Shown: positions 37,575 through 52,655, counted from the stretch's first letter. The stretch is DNA of 64,000 bases from Osedax frankpressi (GCA_964035775.1 CAXIVS010000020.1:62001-126000); one strand, 5' to 3'. The notes: generated from the letters alone by a model not told the origin. Program-made: numbers and translations.

Positions 37575-39450
37575 ATGCTGTGCAATTTCCGAGTAGAATT
37601 CGGCACTTATGTAGAATGCGAGCCCACTTCAATTGTTCCTACATTTCAAACTTCAACACGAGGCGCGGGCAGTGTAGTGGTTAGCGCATCCGACTGGCAC
37701 GCCGGCGGCCCGGGTTTAATACACAGACGTAACGAGCCTGTTATATTTGGTATAACAAACAATACACAGAGGCTGACATTGTTGTAGTGTGCGACTGGCG
37801 GTGCAATGCTATGCGGCACACACATTGGCATACCTCCTACATAAATGTACCCTAATGTCGCACAGGCCGCTATACCATTATACAACGGTAGAACTATGTG
37901 TGATCCGAATGGACAAATACGCTAGCGCAAGTTCAGTCCTCGGAGGAAACAAGAGGAGGAGAAAGAAACCGGTAACCCCATTTGTTTTAGATCAACGACG
38001 TCGCCATCTTGAAATTTGACGTCGCCGGAAACGAAGATGGCGCGTCTGCGTTATTGTCGTGACGTCACACTAGGTGTGTCGTCTCCCGAACAGGCGCCAT
38101 TTTTACTGCGCGCAGCCGAACGCTGGCAAGAGGTGCCATCCAGTTACCTTAGAGTAATCTCCACAGCGTCGCTGTGGGATTGGTGACTTTGGCGTCAATG
38201 GGGTGAAGGAAGTTTGTCATCGTACATATGATAACACTCTTTTTATTGTGTTTTTTTCAGGTGTCTTCGCCTGGCGATGATGCTCACCTGTCCACGGTTG
38301 ACGACTTCTGGCAGCACCATTGACTGCCCAGGCCCAAAGTTGTGAAGATGGCGACGCGGGACAACCATTTGACAGTGCGTTAAGCCTTGTTTATATCGAG
38401 TACAGCCCCTTCGTGCAGTTTAGTATAACGTGTCGATGTTGTTGAGAATTTAAGCCGATAATCAGGAGAATCAAAGATAGCTTGAAACATATATATTTAT
38501 CATAACAAGTGCGACTGGACATTAGTTTTAATGATACATTTCTCACAAACTCGAGAAAACAACCGGAGCGGTTTACAAGAGGCTGGATCTACGTAGCTTT
38601 CACGCTATGTGATTGAACAGAGGTGATATAATGAAGTTGGTTTATACTTCGGATCATGTCCTCGCTATCCTTCCAGATGGTGCATTTTAGTGTCAAGGGA
38701 TGTATCCCCTTGCTGTGTTATGGGTTTTGTTTTATCGAATGTGGTATAATTGTATTCAGGAGTAAATTGCGTGGATACAATGCAAAGCAGCCAACTATAC
38801 CTAGAGAGGGGGCACCGAAACACCGCCATCTTGTGAGTGAGCTTCTGTTGCACTAGGGCAACTTCGATACATTAATTGTAGTTTTTCAAAATAAGAATGT
38901 CAACATATGATGCTAAAATGGGGCACATGAAACGCAATTTTTACAACAAGAGGCCGATATAGCGCCGCGGAATGTATCTTGACATTGACATGCGTAAGCA
39001 TCATTCGCGCGAATGTCACACACATTCTCGCATGCTCACATACACCCACTCAATACCGTTATATTTCTTTGCTATCACAGCAAGCAGAACGCATTACCAC
39101 TGTATACAGTATACTAAGGAACCAGTATGGAAGGGCAACCGCCAGCCAGGCGCTCTGCTATAATATAACTCACATAATATAAATCACATAATACACATTT
39201 GATTGATATTCCTCGAGAAACAAGTGCAAGATCATTCGATCTTTTGAGACCAATATTTGTCGCAATCACACGCTTATCGGTGCGCGGAATTGTATCTAAG
39301 TAGTGATGGAGACCGGTACTAATTTTAAGTTTAAATACTGGCCAAACTTCTATTTTCATAGGCCAAGGTGGAAAGCTTGAGAAATTGAAAACTAATGAAA
39401 GAGTGGTATATGCCATGTACATTGCGTTGTATACGACGACAAGAATATGA
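37575..39450 (+). repeat. Array copy 21 (1,876 bp, B)
   Basis: Pairs with copy 24 at a shift of 5,622 bp through the rare variants GGAAACAAGAGG, CCGGTAACCCC and, at its end, ACTAATGAAAG. Confidence 0.95.
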
Positions 39451-41321
39451 ATGCTGTGCAATTTCCGAGTAGAATTCGGCACTTATGTAGAATGCGAGCC
39501 CACTTCAATTGTTCCTACATTTCAAACTTCAACACGAGGCGCGGGCAGTGTAGTGGTTAGCGCATCCGACTGGCACGCCGGCGGCCCGGGTTTAATACAC
39601 AGACGTAACGAGCCTGTTATATTTGGTATAACAAACAATAGACAGAGGCTGACATTGTTGTAGTGTGCGACTGGCGGTGCAATGCTATGCGGCACGCACA
39701 TTGGCAAACCTCCTACATAAATGTACCCTAATGTCGCACAGGCCGCTATATCATTGTACAACCGTAGAACTATGTGTGAACCGAATGGACAAATACGCTA
39801 GCGCAAGTTCAGACCTCGGAGGAAAGAAGAGGAGGAGAAAGAAACCGATAACCCCACTTGTTTTAGATCAACGACGTCGCCATCTTGAAATCTGACGTCG
39901 CCGGAAACGAAGATGGCGCGTCTGCGTTATTGTCGTGACGTCACATTAGGTGTGTCGTCTCCCGAACAGGCGCCATTTTTACTGCGCGCAGCCGAACGCT
40001 GGCAAGAGGTGCCATCCAGTTACCTTAGAGTAATCTCCACAGCGTCGCTGTGGGATTGGTGACTTTGGCGTCAATGGGGTGAAGGAAGTTTGTCATCGTA
40101 CATAACACTCTTTTTATCGTTTTTTTTTCAGGTGTCTTCGCCTGGCGATGATGCTCACCTGTCCACGGTTTACGACTTCTGGCAGCACCATTGACTGCCC
40201 AGGCCCAAAGTTGTGAAGATGGCGACGCGGGACAACCATTTGACAGTGCGTTAAGCCTTGTTTATATCGAGTACAGCCCCTTCGTGCAGTTTAGTATAAC
40301 GTGTCGATGTTGTTGAGAATTTAAGCCGATAATCAGGAGAATCAAAGATAGCTTGAAACATATATATTTATCATAACAAGTGCGACTGGACATTAGTTTT
40401 AATGATACATTTCTCACCATCTCGAGAAAACAACCGGAGCGGTTTACAAGAGGCTGGATCTACGTAGCTTTCACGCTATGTGATTGAACAGAGGTGATAT
40501 AATGAAGTTGGTTTATACTTCGGATCATGTCCTCGCTATCCTTCCAGATGGTGCATTTTAGTGTCAAGGGATGTATCCCCTTGCTGTGTTATGGGTTTTG
40601 TTTTATCGAATGTGGTATAATTGTATTCAGGAGTAAATTGCGTGGATACAATGCAAAGCAGCCAACTATACCTAGAGAGGGGGCACCGAAACACCGCCAT
40701 CTTGTGAGTGAGCTTCTGTTGCACTAGGGCAACTTCGATACATTAATTGTAGTTTTTCAAAATAAGAATGTCAACATATGATGCTAAAATGGGGCACATG
40801 AAACGCAATTTTTACAACAAGAGGCCGATATAGCGCCGCGGAATGTATCTTGACATTGACATGCGTAAGCATCATTCGCGCGAATGTCACACACATTCTC
40901 GCATGCTCACATACACCCACTCAATACCGTTATATTTCTTTGCTATCACAGCAAGCAGAACGCATTACCACTGTATACAGTATACTAAGGAACCAGTATG
41001 GAAGGGCAACCGCCAGCCAGGCGCTCTGCTATAATATAACTCACATAATATAAATCACATAATACACATTTGATTGATATTCCTCGAGAAACAAGTGCAA
41101 GATCATTCGATCTTTTGAGACCAATATTTGTCGCAATCACACGCTTATCGGTGCGCGGAATTGTATCTAAGTAGTGATGGAGACCGGTACTAATTTTAAG
41201 TTTAAATACTGGCCAAACTTCTATTTTCATAGGCCAAGGTGGAAAGCTTGAGAAATTGAAAACTAATCAAAGAGTGGTATATGCCATGTACATTGCGTTG
41301 TATACGACGACAAGAATATGA
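39451..41321 (+). repeat. Array copy 22 (1,871 bp, B)
   Basis: A-like first half (GTGAACCG, AGACCTCGG, CACATTAGG). A 5-bp loss leaves CGTACATAACACTC, shared only with copy 25. Private marks are CATTGTACAACC and CGGTTTACGACTT. Confidence 0.95.
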
Positions 41322-43196
41322 ATGCTGTGCAATTTCCGAGTAGAATTCGGCACTTATGTAGAATGCGAGCCCACTTCAATTGTTCCTACATTTCAAACTT
41401 CAACACGAGGCGCGGGCAGTGTAGTGGTTAGCGCATCCGACTGGCACGCCGGCGGCCCGGGTTTAATACACAGACGTAACGAGCCTGTTATATTTGGTAT
41501 AACAAACAATACACAGAGGCTGACATTGTTGTAGTGTGCGACTGGCGGTGCAATGCTATGCGGCACACACATTGGCATACCTCCTACATAAATGTACCCT
41601 AATGTCGCACAGGCCGCTATACCATTATACAACGGTAGAACTATGTGTGATCCGAATGGACAAATACGCTAGCGCAAGTTCAGTCCTCGGAGGAAAGAAG
41701 AGGAGGAGAAAGAAACCGATAACCCCATTTGTTTTAGATCAACGACGTCGCCATCTTGAAATTTGACGTCGCCGGAAACGAAGATGGCGCGTCTGCGTTA
41801 TTGTCGTGACGTCACACTAGGTGTGTCGTCTCCCGAACAGGCGCCATTTTTACTGCGCGCAGCCGAACGCTGGCAAGAGGTGCCATCCAGTTACCTTAGA
41901 GTAATCTCCACAGCGTCGCTGTGGGATTGGTGACTTTGGCGTCAATGGGGTGAAGGAAGTTTGTCATCGTACATATGATAACACTCTTTTTATTGTGTTT
42001 TTTCAGGTGTCTTCGCCTGGCGATGATGCTCACCTGTCCACGGTTGACGACTTCTGGCAGCACCATTGACTGCCCAGGCCCAAAGTTGTGAAGATGGCGA
42101 CGCGGGACAACCATTTGACAGTGCGTTAAGCCTTGTTTATATCGAGTACAGCCCCTTCGTGCAGTTTAGTATAACGTGTCGATGTTGTTGAGAATTTAAG
42201 CCGATAATCAGGAGAATCAAAGATAGCTTGAAACATATATATTTATCATAACAAGTGCGACTGGACATTAGTTTTAATGATACATTTCTCACAAACTCGA
42301 GAAAACAACCGGAGCGGTTTACAAGAGGCTGGATCTACGTAGCTTTCACGCTATGTGATTGAACAGAGGTGATATAATGAAGTTGGTTTATACTTCGGAT
42401 CATGTCCTGGCTATCCTTCCAGATGGTGCATTTTAGTGTCAAGGGATGTATCCCCTTGCTGTGTTATGAGTTTTGTTTTATCGAATGTGGTATAATTGTA
42501 TTCAGAAGTAAATTGCGTGGATACAATGCAAAGCAGCCAACTATACCTTGAGAGGGGGCACCGTAACACCGCCATCTTGTGAGTGAGCTTCTGTTGCACT
42601 AGGGCAACTTCGATACATTAATTGTAGTTTTTCAAAATAAGAATGTCAACATATGATGCTAAAATGGGGCACATGAAAGGCAATTTTTACAACAAGAGGC
42701 CGATATAGCGCCGCGGAATGTATCTTGACATTGACATGCGTAAGCATCATTCGCGCGAATGTCACACACATTCTCGCATGCTCACATACACCCACTCAAT
42801 ACCGTTATATTTCTTTGCTATCACAGCAAGCAGAACGCATTACCACTGTATACAGTATACTAAGGAACCAGTATGGAAGGGCAACCGCCAGCCAGGCGCT
42901 CTGCTATAATATAACTCACATAATATAAATCACATAATACACATTTGATTGATATTCCTCGAGAAACAAGTGCAAGATCATTCGATCTTTTGAGACCAAT
43001 ATTTGTCGCAATCACACGCTTATCGGTGCGCGGAATTGTATCTAAGTAGTGATGGAGACCGGTACTAATTTTAAGTTTAAATACTGGCCAAACTTCTATT
43101 TTCATAGGCCAAGGTGGAAAGCTTGAGAAATTGAAAACTAATCAAAGAGTGGTATATGCCATGTACATTGCGTTGTATACGACGACAAGAATATGA
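41322..43196 (+). repeat. Array copy 23 (1,875 bp, B)
   Basis: Three-unit partner of copy 20, sharing CATGTCCTGGC and CATGAAAGGC. The T-run before CAG is shorter here. Confidence 0.95.
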
Positions 43197-45072
43197 ATGC
43201 TGTGCAATTTCCGAGTAGAATTCGGCACTTATGTAGAATGCGAGCCCACTTCAATTGTTCCTACATTTCAAACTTCAACACGAGGCGCGGGCAGTGTAGT
43301 GGTTAGCGCATCCGACTGGCACGCCGGCGGCCCGGGTTTAATACACAGACGTAACGAGCCTGTTATATTTGGTATAACAAACAATACACAGAGGCTGACA
43401 TTGTTGTAGTGTGCGACTGGCGGTGCAATGCTATGCGGCACACACATTGGCATACCTCCTACATAAATGTACCCTAATGTCGCACAGGCCGCTATACCAT
43501 TATACAACGGTAGAACTATGTGTGATCCGAATGGACAAATACGCTAGCGCAAGTTCAGTCCTCGGAGGAAACAAGAGGAGGAGAAAGAAACCGGTAACCC
43601 CATTTGTTTTAGATCAACGACGTCGCCATCTTGAAATTTGACGTCGCCGGAAACGAAGATGGCGCGTCTGCGTTATTGTCGTGACGTCACACTAGGTGTG
43701 TCGTCTCCCGAACAGGCGCCATTTTTACTGCGCGCAGCCGAACGCTGGCAAGAGGTGCCATCCAGTTACCTTAGAGTAATCTCCACAGCGTCGCTGTGGG
43801 ATTGGTGACTTTGGCGTCAATGGGGTGAAGGAAGTTTGTCATCGTACATATGATAACACTCTTTTTATTGTGTTTTTTTCAGGTGTCTTCGCCTGGCGAT
43901 GATGCTCACCTGTCCACGGTTGACGACTTCTGGCAGCACCATTGACTGCCCAGGCCCAAAGTTGTGAAGATGGCGACGCGGGACAACCATTTGACAGTGC
44001 GTTAAGCCTTGTTTATATCGAGTACAGCCCCTTCGTGCAGTTTAGTATAACGTGTCGATGTTGTTGAGAATTTAAGCCGATAATCAGGAGAATCAAAGAT
44101 AGCTTGAAACATATATATTTATCATAACAAGTGCGACTGGACATTAGTTTTAATGATACATTTCTCACAAACTCGAGAAAACAACCGGAGCGGTTTACAA
44201 GAGGCTGGATCTACGTAGCTTTCACGCTATGTGATTGAACAGAGGTGATATAATGAAGTTGGTTTATACTTCGGATCATGTCCTCGCTATCCTTCCAGAT
44301 GGTGCATTTTAGTGTCAAGGGATGTATCCCCTTGCTGTGTTATGGGTTTTGTTTTATCGAATGTGGTATAATTGTATTCAGGAGTAAATTGCGTGGATAC
44401 AATGCAAAGCAGCCAACTATACCTAGAGAGGGGGCACCGAAACACCGCCATCTTGTGAGTGAGCTTCTGTTGCACTAGGGCAACTTCGATACATTAATTG
44501 TAGTTTTTCAAAATAAGAATGTCAACATATGATGCTAAAATGGGGCACATGAAACGCAATTTTTACAACAAGAGGCCGATATAGCGCCGCGGAATGTATC
44601 TTGACATTGACATGCGTAAGCATCATTCGCGCGAATGTCACACACATTCTCGCATGCTCACATACACCCACTCAATACCGTTATATTTCTTTGCTATCAC
44701 AGCAAGCAGAACGCATTACCACTGTATACAGTATACTAAGGAACCAGTATGGAAGGGCAACCGCCAGCCAGGCGCTCTGCTATAATATAACTCACATAAT
44801 ATAAATCACATAATACACATTTGATTGATATTCCTCGAGAAACAAGTGCAAGATCATTCGATCTTTTGAGACCAATATTTGTCGCAATCACACGCTTATC
44901 GGTGCGCGGAATTGTATCTAAGTAGTGATGGAGACCGGTACTAATTTTAAGTTTAAATACTGGCCAAACTTCTATTTTCATAGGCCAAGGTGGAAAGCTT
45001 GAGAAATTGAAAACTAATGAAAGAGTGGTATATGCCATGTACATTGCGTTGTATACGACGACAAGAATATGA
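43197..45072 (+). repeat. Array copy 24 (1,876 bp, B)
   Basis: Three-unit partner of copy 21, with GGAAACAAGAGG, CCGGTAACCCC and the terminal ACTAATGAAAG. Confidence 0.95.
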
Positions 45073-46943
45073 ATGCTGTGCAATTTCCGAGTAGAATTCG
45101 GCACTTATGTAGAATGCGAGCCCACTTCAATTGTTCCTACATTTCAAACTTCAACACGAGGCGCGGGCAGTGTAGTGGTTAGCGCATCCGACTGGCACGC
45201 CGGCGGCCCGGGTTTAATACACAGACGTAACGAGCCTGTTATATTTGGTATAACAAACAATAGACAGAGGCTGACATTGTTGTAGTGTGCGACTGGCGGT
45301 GCAATGCTATGCGGCACGCACATTGGCAAACCTCCTACATAAATGTACCCTAATGTCGCACAGGCCGCTATATCATTATACAACCGTAGAACTATGTGTG
45401 AACCGAATGGACAAATACGCTAGCGCAAGTTCAGACCTCGGAGGAAAGAAGAGGAGGAGAAAGAAACCGATAACCCCACTTGTTTTAGATCAACGACGTC
45501 GCCATCTTGAAATCTGACGTCGCCGGAAACGAAGATGGCGCGTCTGCGTTATTGTCGTGACGTCACATTAGGTGTGTCGTCTCCCGAACAGGCGCCATTT
45601 TTACTGCGCGCAGCCGAACGCTGGCAAGAGGTGCCATCCAGTTACCTTAGAGTAATCTCCACAGCGTCGCTGTGGGATTGGTGACTTTGGCGTCAATGGG
45701 GTGAAGGAAGTTTGTCATCGTACATAACACTCTTTTTATCGTTTTTTTTTCAGGTGTCTTCGCCTGGCGATGATGCTCACCTGTCCACGGTTGACGACTT
45801 CTGGCAGCACCATTGACTGCCCAGGCCCAAAGTTGTGAAGATGGCGACGCGGGACAACCATTTGACAGTGCGTTAAGCCTTGTTTATATCGAGTACAGCC
45901 CTTCGTGCAGTTTAGTATAACGTGTCGATGTTGTTGAGAATTTAAGCCGATAATCAGGAGAATCAAAGATAGCTTGAAACATATATATTTATCATAACAA
46001 GTGCGACTGGACATTAGTTTTAATGATACAGTTCTCACAAACTCGAGAAAACAACCGGGAACGGTTTACAAGAGGCTGGATCTACGTAGCTTTCACGCTA
46101 TGTGATTGAACAAAGGTGATATAATGAAGTTGGTTTATACTTCGGATCATGTCCTCGCTATCCTTCCAGATGGTGCATTTTAGTGTCAAGGGATGTATCC
46201 CCTTGCTGTGTTATGGGTTTTGTGTTATCGAATGTGGTATAATTGTATTCAGAAGTAAATTGCGTGGATACAATGCAAAGCAGCCAACTATACCTTGAGA
46301 GGGGGCACCGTAACACCGCCATCTTGTGAGTGAGCTTCTGTTGCACTAGGGCAACTTCGATACATTAATTGTAGTTTTTCAAAATAAGAATGTCAACATA
46401 TGATGCTAAAATGGGGCACATGAAACGCAATTTTTACAACAAGAGGCCGATATAGCTCCGCGGAATGTATTTTGACATTAACATGCGTAAGCATCATTCG
46501 CGCGAATGTCACACACATTCTCGCATGCTCACATACACCCACTCAATACCGTTATATTTCTTTGCTATCACAGCAAGCAGAACGCATTATCACTGTATAG
46601 AGTATACTAAGGAACCAGTGTGCAAGGGCAACCGCCAGCCAGGCGCTCTGCTATAATATAACTCACATAATATAAATCACATAATACACATTTGATTGAT
46701 ATTCCTCGAGAAACAAGTGCAAGATCATTCGATCTTTTGAGACCAATATTTGTCGCAATCACACGCTTATCGGTGCGCGGAATTGTATCTAAGTAGTGAT
46801 GGAGACCGGTACTAATTTTAAGTTTAAATACTGGCCAAACTTCTATTTTCAGAGGCCAAGGTGGAAAGCTTGAGAAATTGAAAACTAATCAAAGAGTGGT
46901 ATATGCCATGTACATTGCGTTGTATACGACGACAAGAATATGA
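45073..46943 (+). repeat. Array copy 25 (1,871 bp, B)
   Basis: The first half matches copy 22, including the 5-bp loss. After about 45,900 it changes type. ACCGGGAACGG near 46,058 marks the left edge of a 3.8 kb block repeated 7,500 bp downstream. Confidence 0.95.
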
Positions 46944-48817
46944 ATGCTGTACAATTTCCGAGTAGAATTCGGCACTTATGTAGAATGCGAGCCCACTTCA
47001 ATTGTTCCTACATTTCAAACTTCAACACGAGGCGCGGGCAGTGTAGTGGTTAGCGCATCCGACTGGCACGCCGGCGTCCCGGGTTTAATACACAGACGTA
47101 ACGAGCCTGTTATATTTGGTATAACAAACAATAGACAGAGGCTGACATTGTTGTAGTGTGCGACTGGCGGTGCAATGCTATGCGGCACGCACATTGGCAA
47201 ACCTCCTACATAAATGTACCCTAATGTCGCACAGGCCGCTATACCATTAAACAACGGTAGAACTATGTGTGATCCGAATGGACAAATACGGTAGCGCAAG
47301 TTCAGTCCTCTGAGGAAAGAAGAGGAGGAGAAAGAAACCGATAACCCCATTTGTTTTAGATCAACGACGTCGCCATCTTGAAATTTGACGTCGCCGGAAA
47401 CGAAGATGGCGCGTCTGCGTTATTGTCGTGACGTCACACTAGGTGTGTCGTCTCCCGAACAGGCGCCATTTTTACGGCGCGCAGCCGAACGCTGGCAAGA
47501 GGTGCCATCCAGTTACCTTAGAGTAATCTCCACAGCTTCGCTGTGGGATTGGTGACTTTGGCGTCAATGGGGTGAAGGAAGTTTGTCATCGTACATATGA
47601 TACACTCTTTTTATTGTGTTTTTTTCAGGTGTCTTCGCCTGGCGATGATGCTCACCTGTCCACGGTTGACGACTTCTGGCAGCACCATTGACTGCCCAGG
47701 CCCAAAGTTGTGAAGATGGCGACGCCGGACAACATTTTGACAGTGCGTTAAGCCTTGTTTATATCGAGTACAGCCCTTCGTGCAGTTTAGTATAACGTGT
47801 CGATGTTGTTGAGAATTTAAGCCGATAATCAGGAGAATCAAAGATAGCTTGAAACATATATATTTATCATAACAAGTGCGACTGGACATTAGTTTTAATG
47901 ATACAGTTCTCACAAACTCGAGAAAACAACCGGAACGGTTTACAAGAGGCTGGATCTACGTAGCTTTCACGCTATGTGATTGAACAGAGGTGATATAATG
48001 AAGTTGGTTTATACTTCGGATCATGTCCTCGCTATCCTTCCAGATGGTGCATTTTAGTGTCAAGGGATGTATCCCCTTGCTGTGTTATGGGTTTTGTTTT
48101 ATCGAATGTGGTATAATTGTATTCAGAAGTAAATTGCGTGGATACAATGCAAAGCAGCCAACTATACCTAGAGAGGGGGCACCGTAACACCGCCATCTTG
48201 TGAGTGAGCTTCTGTTGCACTAGGGCAACTTCGATACATTAATTGTAGTTTTTCAAAATAAGAATGTCAACATATGATGCTAAAATGGGGCACATGAAAC
48301 GCAATTTTTACAACAAGAGGCCGATATAGCGCCGCGGAATGTATCTTGACATTAACATGCGTAAGCATCATTCGCGCGAATGTCACACACATTCTCGCAT
48401 GCTCACATACACCCACTCAATACCGTTATATTTCTTTGCTATCACAGCAAGCAGAACGCATTACCACTGTATACATTATACTAAGGAACCAGTATGCAAG
48501 GGCAACCGCCAGCCAGGCGCTCTGCTATAATATAACTCACATAATATAAATCACATAATACACATTTGATTGATATTCCTCGAGAAACAAGTGCAAGATC
48601 ATTCGATCTTTTGAGACCAATATTTGTCGCAATCACACGCTTATCGGTGCGCGGAATTGTATCTAAGTAGTGATGGAGACCGGTACTAATTTTAAGTTTA
48701 AATACTGGCCAAACTTCTATTTTCATAGGCCAAGGTGGAAAGCTTGAGAAATTGAAAACTAATAAAAGAGTGGTATATGCCATGTACATTGCGTTGTGTA
48801 CGACGACAAGAATATGA
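46944..48817 (+). repeat. Array copy 26 (1,874 bp, B)
   Basis: Matches copy 30 at a shift of exactly 7,500 bp with no difference in the lines compared. Marks are ATGCTGTACAATT, CGGCGTCCCGGG, ATACGGTAGCG and CGACGCCGGACAACATTTTG. Confidence 0.95.
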
Positions 48818-50694
48818 ATGCTGTGCAATTTCCGAGTAGAATTCGACACTTATGTAGAATGCGAGCCCACTTCAATTGTTCCTACATTTCAAACTTCAAC
48901 ACGAGGCGCGGGCAGTGTAGTGGTTAGCGCATCCGACTGGCACGCCGGCGGCCCGGGTTTAATACACAGACGTAACGAGCCTGTTATATTTGGTATAACA
49001 AACAATAGACAGAGGCTGACATTGTTGTAGTGTGCGACTGGCGGTGCAATGCTATGCGGCACGCACATTGGCAAACCTCCTACATAAATGTACCCTAATG
49101 TCGCACAGGCCGCTATACCATTATACAACCGTAGAACTATGTGTGAACCGAATGGACAAATACGCTAGCGCAAGTTCAGACCTCGGAGGAAAGAAGAGGA
49201 GGAGAAAGAAACCGATAACCCCACTTGTTTTAGATCAACGACGTCGCCATCTTGAAATCTGACGTCGCCGGAAACGAAGATGGCGCGTCTGCGTTATTGT
49301 CGTGACGTCACATTAGGTGTGTCGTCTCCCGAACAGGCGCCATTTTTACTGCGCGCAGCCGAACGCTGGCAAGAGGTGCCATCCAGTTACCTTAGAGTAA
49401 TCTCCACAGCGTCGCTGTGGGATTGGTGACTTTGGCGTCAATGGGGTGAAGGAAGTTTGTCATCGTACATATGATAACACTCTTTTTATTGTTGTTTTTT
49501 TCAGGTGTCTTCGCCTGGCGATGATGCTCACCTGTCCACGGTTGACGACTTCTGGCAGCACCATTGACTGCCCAGGCCCAAAGTTGTGAAGATGGCGACG
49601 CGGGACAACCATTTGACAGTGCGTTAAGCCTTGTTTATATCGAGTACAGCCCCTTCGTGCAGTTTAGTATAACGTGTCGATGTTGTTGAGAATTTAAGCC
49701 GATAATCAGGAGAATCAAAGATAGTTTGAAACATATATATTTATCATAACAAGTGCGAGTGGACATTAGTTTTAATGATACAGTTCTCACAAACTCGAGA
49801 AAACAACCGGAACGGTTTACAAGAGGCTGGATCTACGTAGCTTTCACGCTATGTGATTGAACAGAGGTGATATAATGAAGTTGGTTTATACTTCGGATCA
49901 TGTCCTCGCTATCCTTCCAGATGGTGCATTTTAGTGTCAAGGGATGTATCCCCTTGCTGTGTTATGGGTTTTGTTTTATCGAATGTGGTATAATTGTATT
50001 CAGAAGTAAATTGCGTGGATACAATGCAAAGCAGCCAACTATACCTAGAGAGGGGGCACCGTAACACCGTCATCTTGTGAGTGAGCTTCTGTTGCACTAG
50101 GGCAACTTCGATACATTAATTGTAGTTTTTCAAAATAAGAATGTCAACATATGATGCTAAAATGGGGCACATGAAACGCAATTTTTACAACAAGAGGCCG
50201 ATATAGCGCCGCGGAATGTATCTTGACATTAACATGCGTAAGCATCATTCGCGCGAATGTCACACACATTCTCGCATGCTCACATACACCCACTCAATAC
50301 CGTTATATTTCTTTGCTATCACAGCAAGCAGAACGCATTACCACTGTATACACTATACTAAGGAACCAGTATGCAAGGGCAACCGCCAGCCAGGCGCTCT
50401 GCTATAATATAACTCACATAATATAAATCACATAATACACATTTGATTGATATTCCTCGAGAAACAAGTGCAAGATCATCCGATCTTTTGAGACCAATAT
50501 TTGTCGCAATCACACGCTTATCGGTGCGCGGAATTGTATCTAAGTAGTGATGGAGACCGGTACTAATTTTAAGTTTAAATACTGGCCAAACTTCTATTTT
50601 CATAGGCCAAGGTGGAAAGCTTGAGAAATTGAAAACTAATCAAAGAGTGGTATATGCCATGTACATTGCGTTGTATACGACGACAAGAATATGA
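48818..50694 (+). repeat. Array copy 27 (1,877 bp, B)
   Basis: Matches copy 31 at a shift of 7,500 bp up to about 49,846 (AATTCGACACTT, TTATTGTTGTTTTTTTCAG, GATAGTTTGAAAC, GTGCGAGTGG). After that point the two copies differ. Confidence 0.95.
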
Positions 50695-52568
50695 GTGCTG
50701 TGCAATTTCCGAGTAGAATTCGGCACTTATGTAGAATGCGAGCCCACTTCAATTGTTCCTACATTTCAAACTTCAACACGAGGCGCGGGCAGTGTAGTGG
50801 TTAGCGCATCCGACTGGCACGCCGGCGGCCCGGGTTTAATACACAGACGTAACGAGCCTGTTATATTTGGTATAACAAACAACACACAGAGGCTGACATT
50901 GTTGTAGTGTGCGACTGGCGGTGCAATGCTATGCGGCACGCACATTGGCAAACCTCCTACATAAATGTACCCTAATGTCGCACAGGCCGCTATACCATTA
51001 AACAACGGTAGAACTATGTGTGATCCGAATGGACAAATACGCTAGCGCAAGTTCAGTCCTCTGAGGAAAGAAGAGGAGGAGAAAGAAACCGATAACCCCA
51101 TTTGTTTTAGATCAACGACGTCGCCATCTTGAAATTTGACGTCGCCGGAAACGAAGATGGCGCGTCTGCGTTATTGTCGTGACGTCACACTAGGTGTGTC
51201 GTCTCCCGAACAGGCGCCATTTTTACGGCGCGCAGCCGAACGCTGGCAAGAGGTGCCATCCAGTTACCTTAGAGTAATCTCCACAGCTTCGCTGTGGGAT
51301 TGGTGACTTTGGCGTCAATGGGGTGAAGGAAGTTTGTCATCGTACATATGATACACTCTTTTTATTGTGTTTTTTTCAGGTGTCTTCGCCTGGCGATGAT
51401 GCTCACCTGTCCACGGTTGACGACTTCTGGCAGCACCATTGACTGCCCAGGCCCAAAGTTGTGAAGATGGCGACGCCGGACAACATTTTGACAGTGCGTT
51501 AAGCCTTGTTTATATCGAGTACAGCCCTTCGTGCAGTTTAGTATAACGTGTCGATGTTGTTGAGAATTTAAGCCGATAATCAGGAGAATCAAAGATAGCT
51601 TGAAACATATATATTTATCATAACAAGTGCGACTGGACATTAGTTTTAATGATACAGTTCTCACAAACTCGAGAAAACAACCGGAACGGTTTACAAGAGG
51701 CTGGATCTACGTAGCTTTCACGCTATGTGATTGAACAGAGGTGATATAATGAAGTTGGTTTATACTTCGGATCATGTCCTCGCTATCCTTCCAGATGGTG
51801 CATTTTAGTGTCAAGGGATGTATCCCCTTGCTGTGTTATGGGTTTTGTTTTATCGAATGTGGTATAATTGTATTCAGAAGTAAATTGCGTGGATACAATG
51901 CAAAGCAGCCAACTATACCTTGAGAGGGGGCACCGTAACACCGCCATCTTGTGAGTGAGCTTCTGTTGCACTAGGGCAACTTCGATACATTAATTGTAGT
52001 TTTTCAAAATAAGAATGTCAACATATGATGCTAAAATGGGGCACATGAAACGCAATTTTTACAACAAGAGGCCGATATAGCGCCGCGGAATGTATCTTGA
52101 CATTAACATGCGTAAGCATCATTCGCGCGAATGTCACACACATTCTCGCATGCTCACATACACCCACTCAATACCGTTATATTTCTTTGCTATCACAGCA
52201 AGCAGAACGCATTACCACTGTATACATTATACTAAGGAACCAGTATGCAAGGGCAACCGCCAGCCAGGCGCTCTGCTATAATATAACTCACATAATATAA
52301 ATCACATAATACACATTTGATTGATATTCCTCGAGAAACAAGTGCAAGATCATCCGATCTTTTGAGACCAATATTTGTCGCAATCACACGCTTATCGGTG
52401 CGCGGAATTGTATCTAAGTAGTGATGGAGACCGGTACTAATTTTAAGTTTAAATACTGGCCAAACTTCTATTTTCATAGGCCAAGGTGGAAAGCTTGAGA
52501 AATTGAAAACTAATCAAAGAGTGGTATATGCCATGTACATTGCGTTGTATACGACGACAAGAATATGA
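50695..52568 (+). repeat. Array copy 28 (1,874 bp, B)
   Basis: B copy with AACAACACACAGAGG, CCTCTGAGGAAAG, ACGCCGGACAACATTTTG and GATCATCCGATC, which weakens the 3' hairpin. Copies 27 and 28 share the last change at their 3' ends. Confidence 0.95.
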
Positions 52569-52655
52569 GTGCTGTGCAATTTCCGAGTAGAATTCGGCAC
52601 TTATGTAGAATGCGAGCCCACTTCAATTGTTCCTACATTTCAAACTTCAACACGA

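Noticed and set aside
39114-39482. Longest repeated open frames (about 100-122 codons, minus strand) as genes
   Set aside because: No signal peptide, domain or known motif. The length depends on chance stop-free variants in certain copies, and differences between copies are mostly amino-acid-changing. High identity of the repeat alone explains their recurrence.
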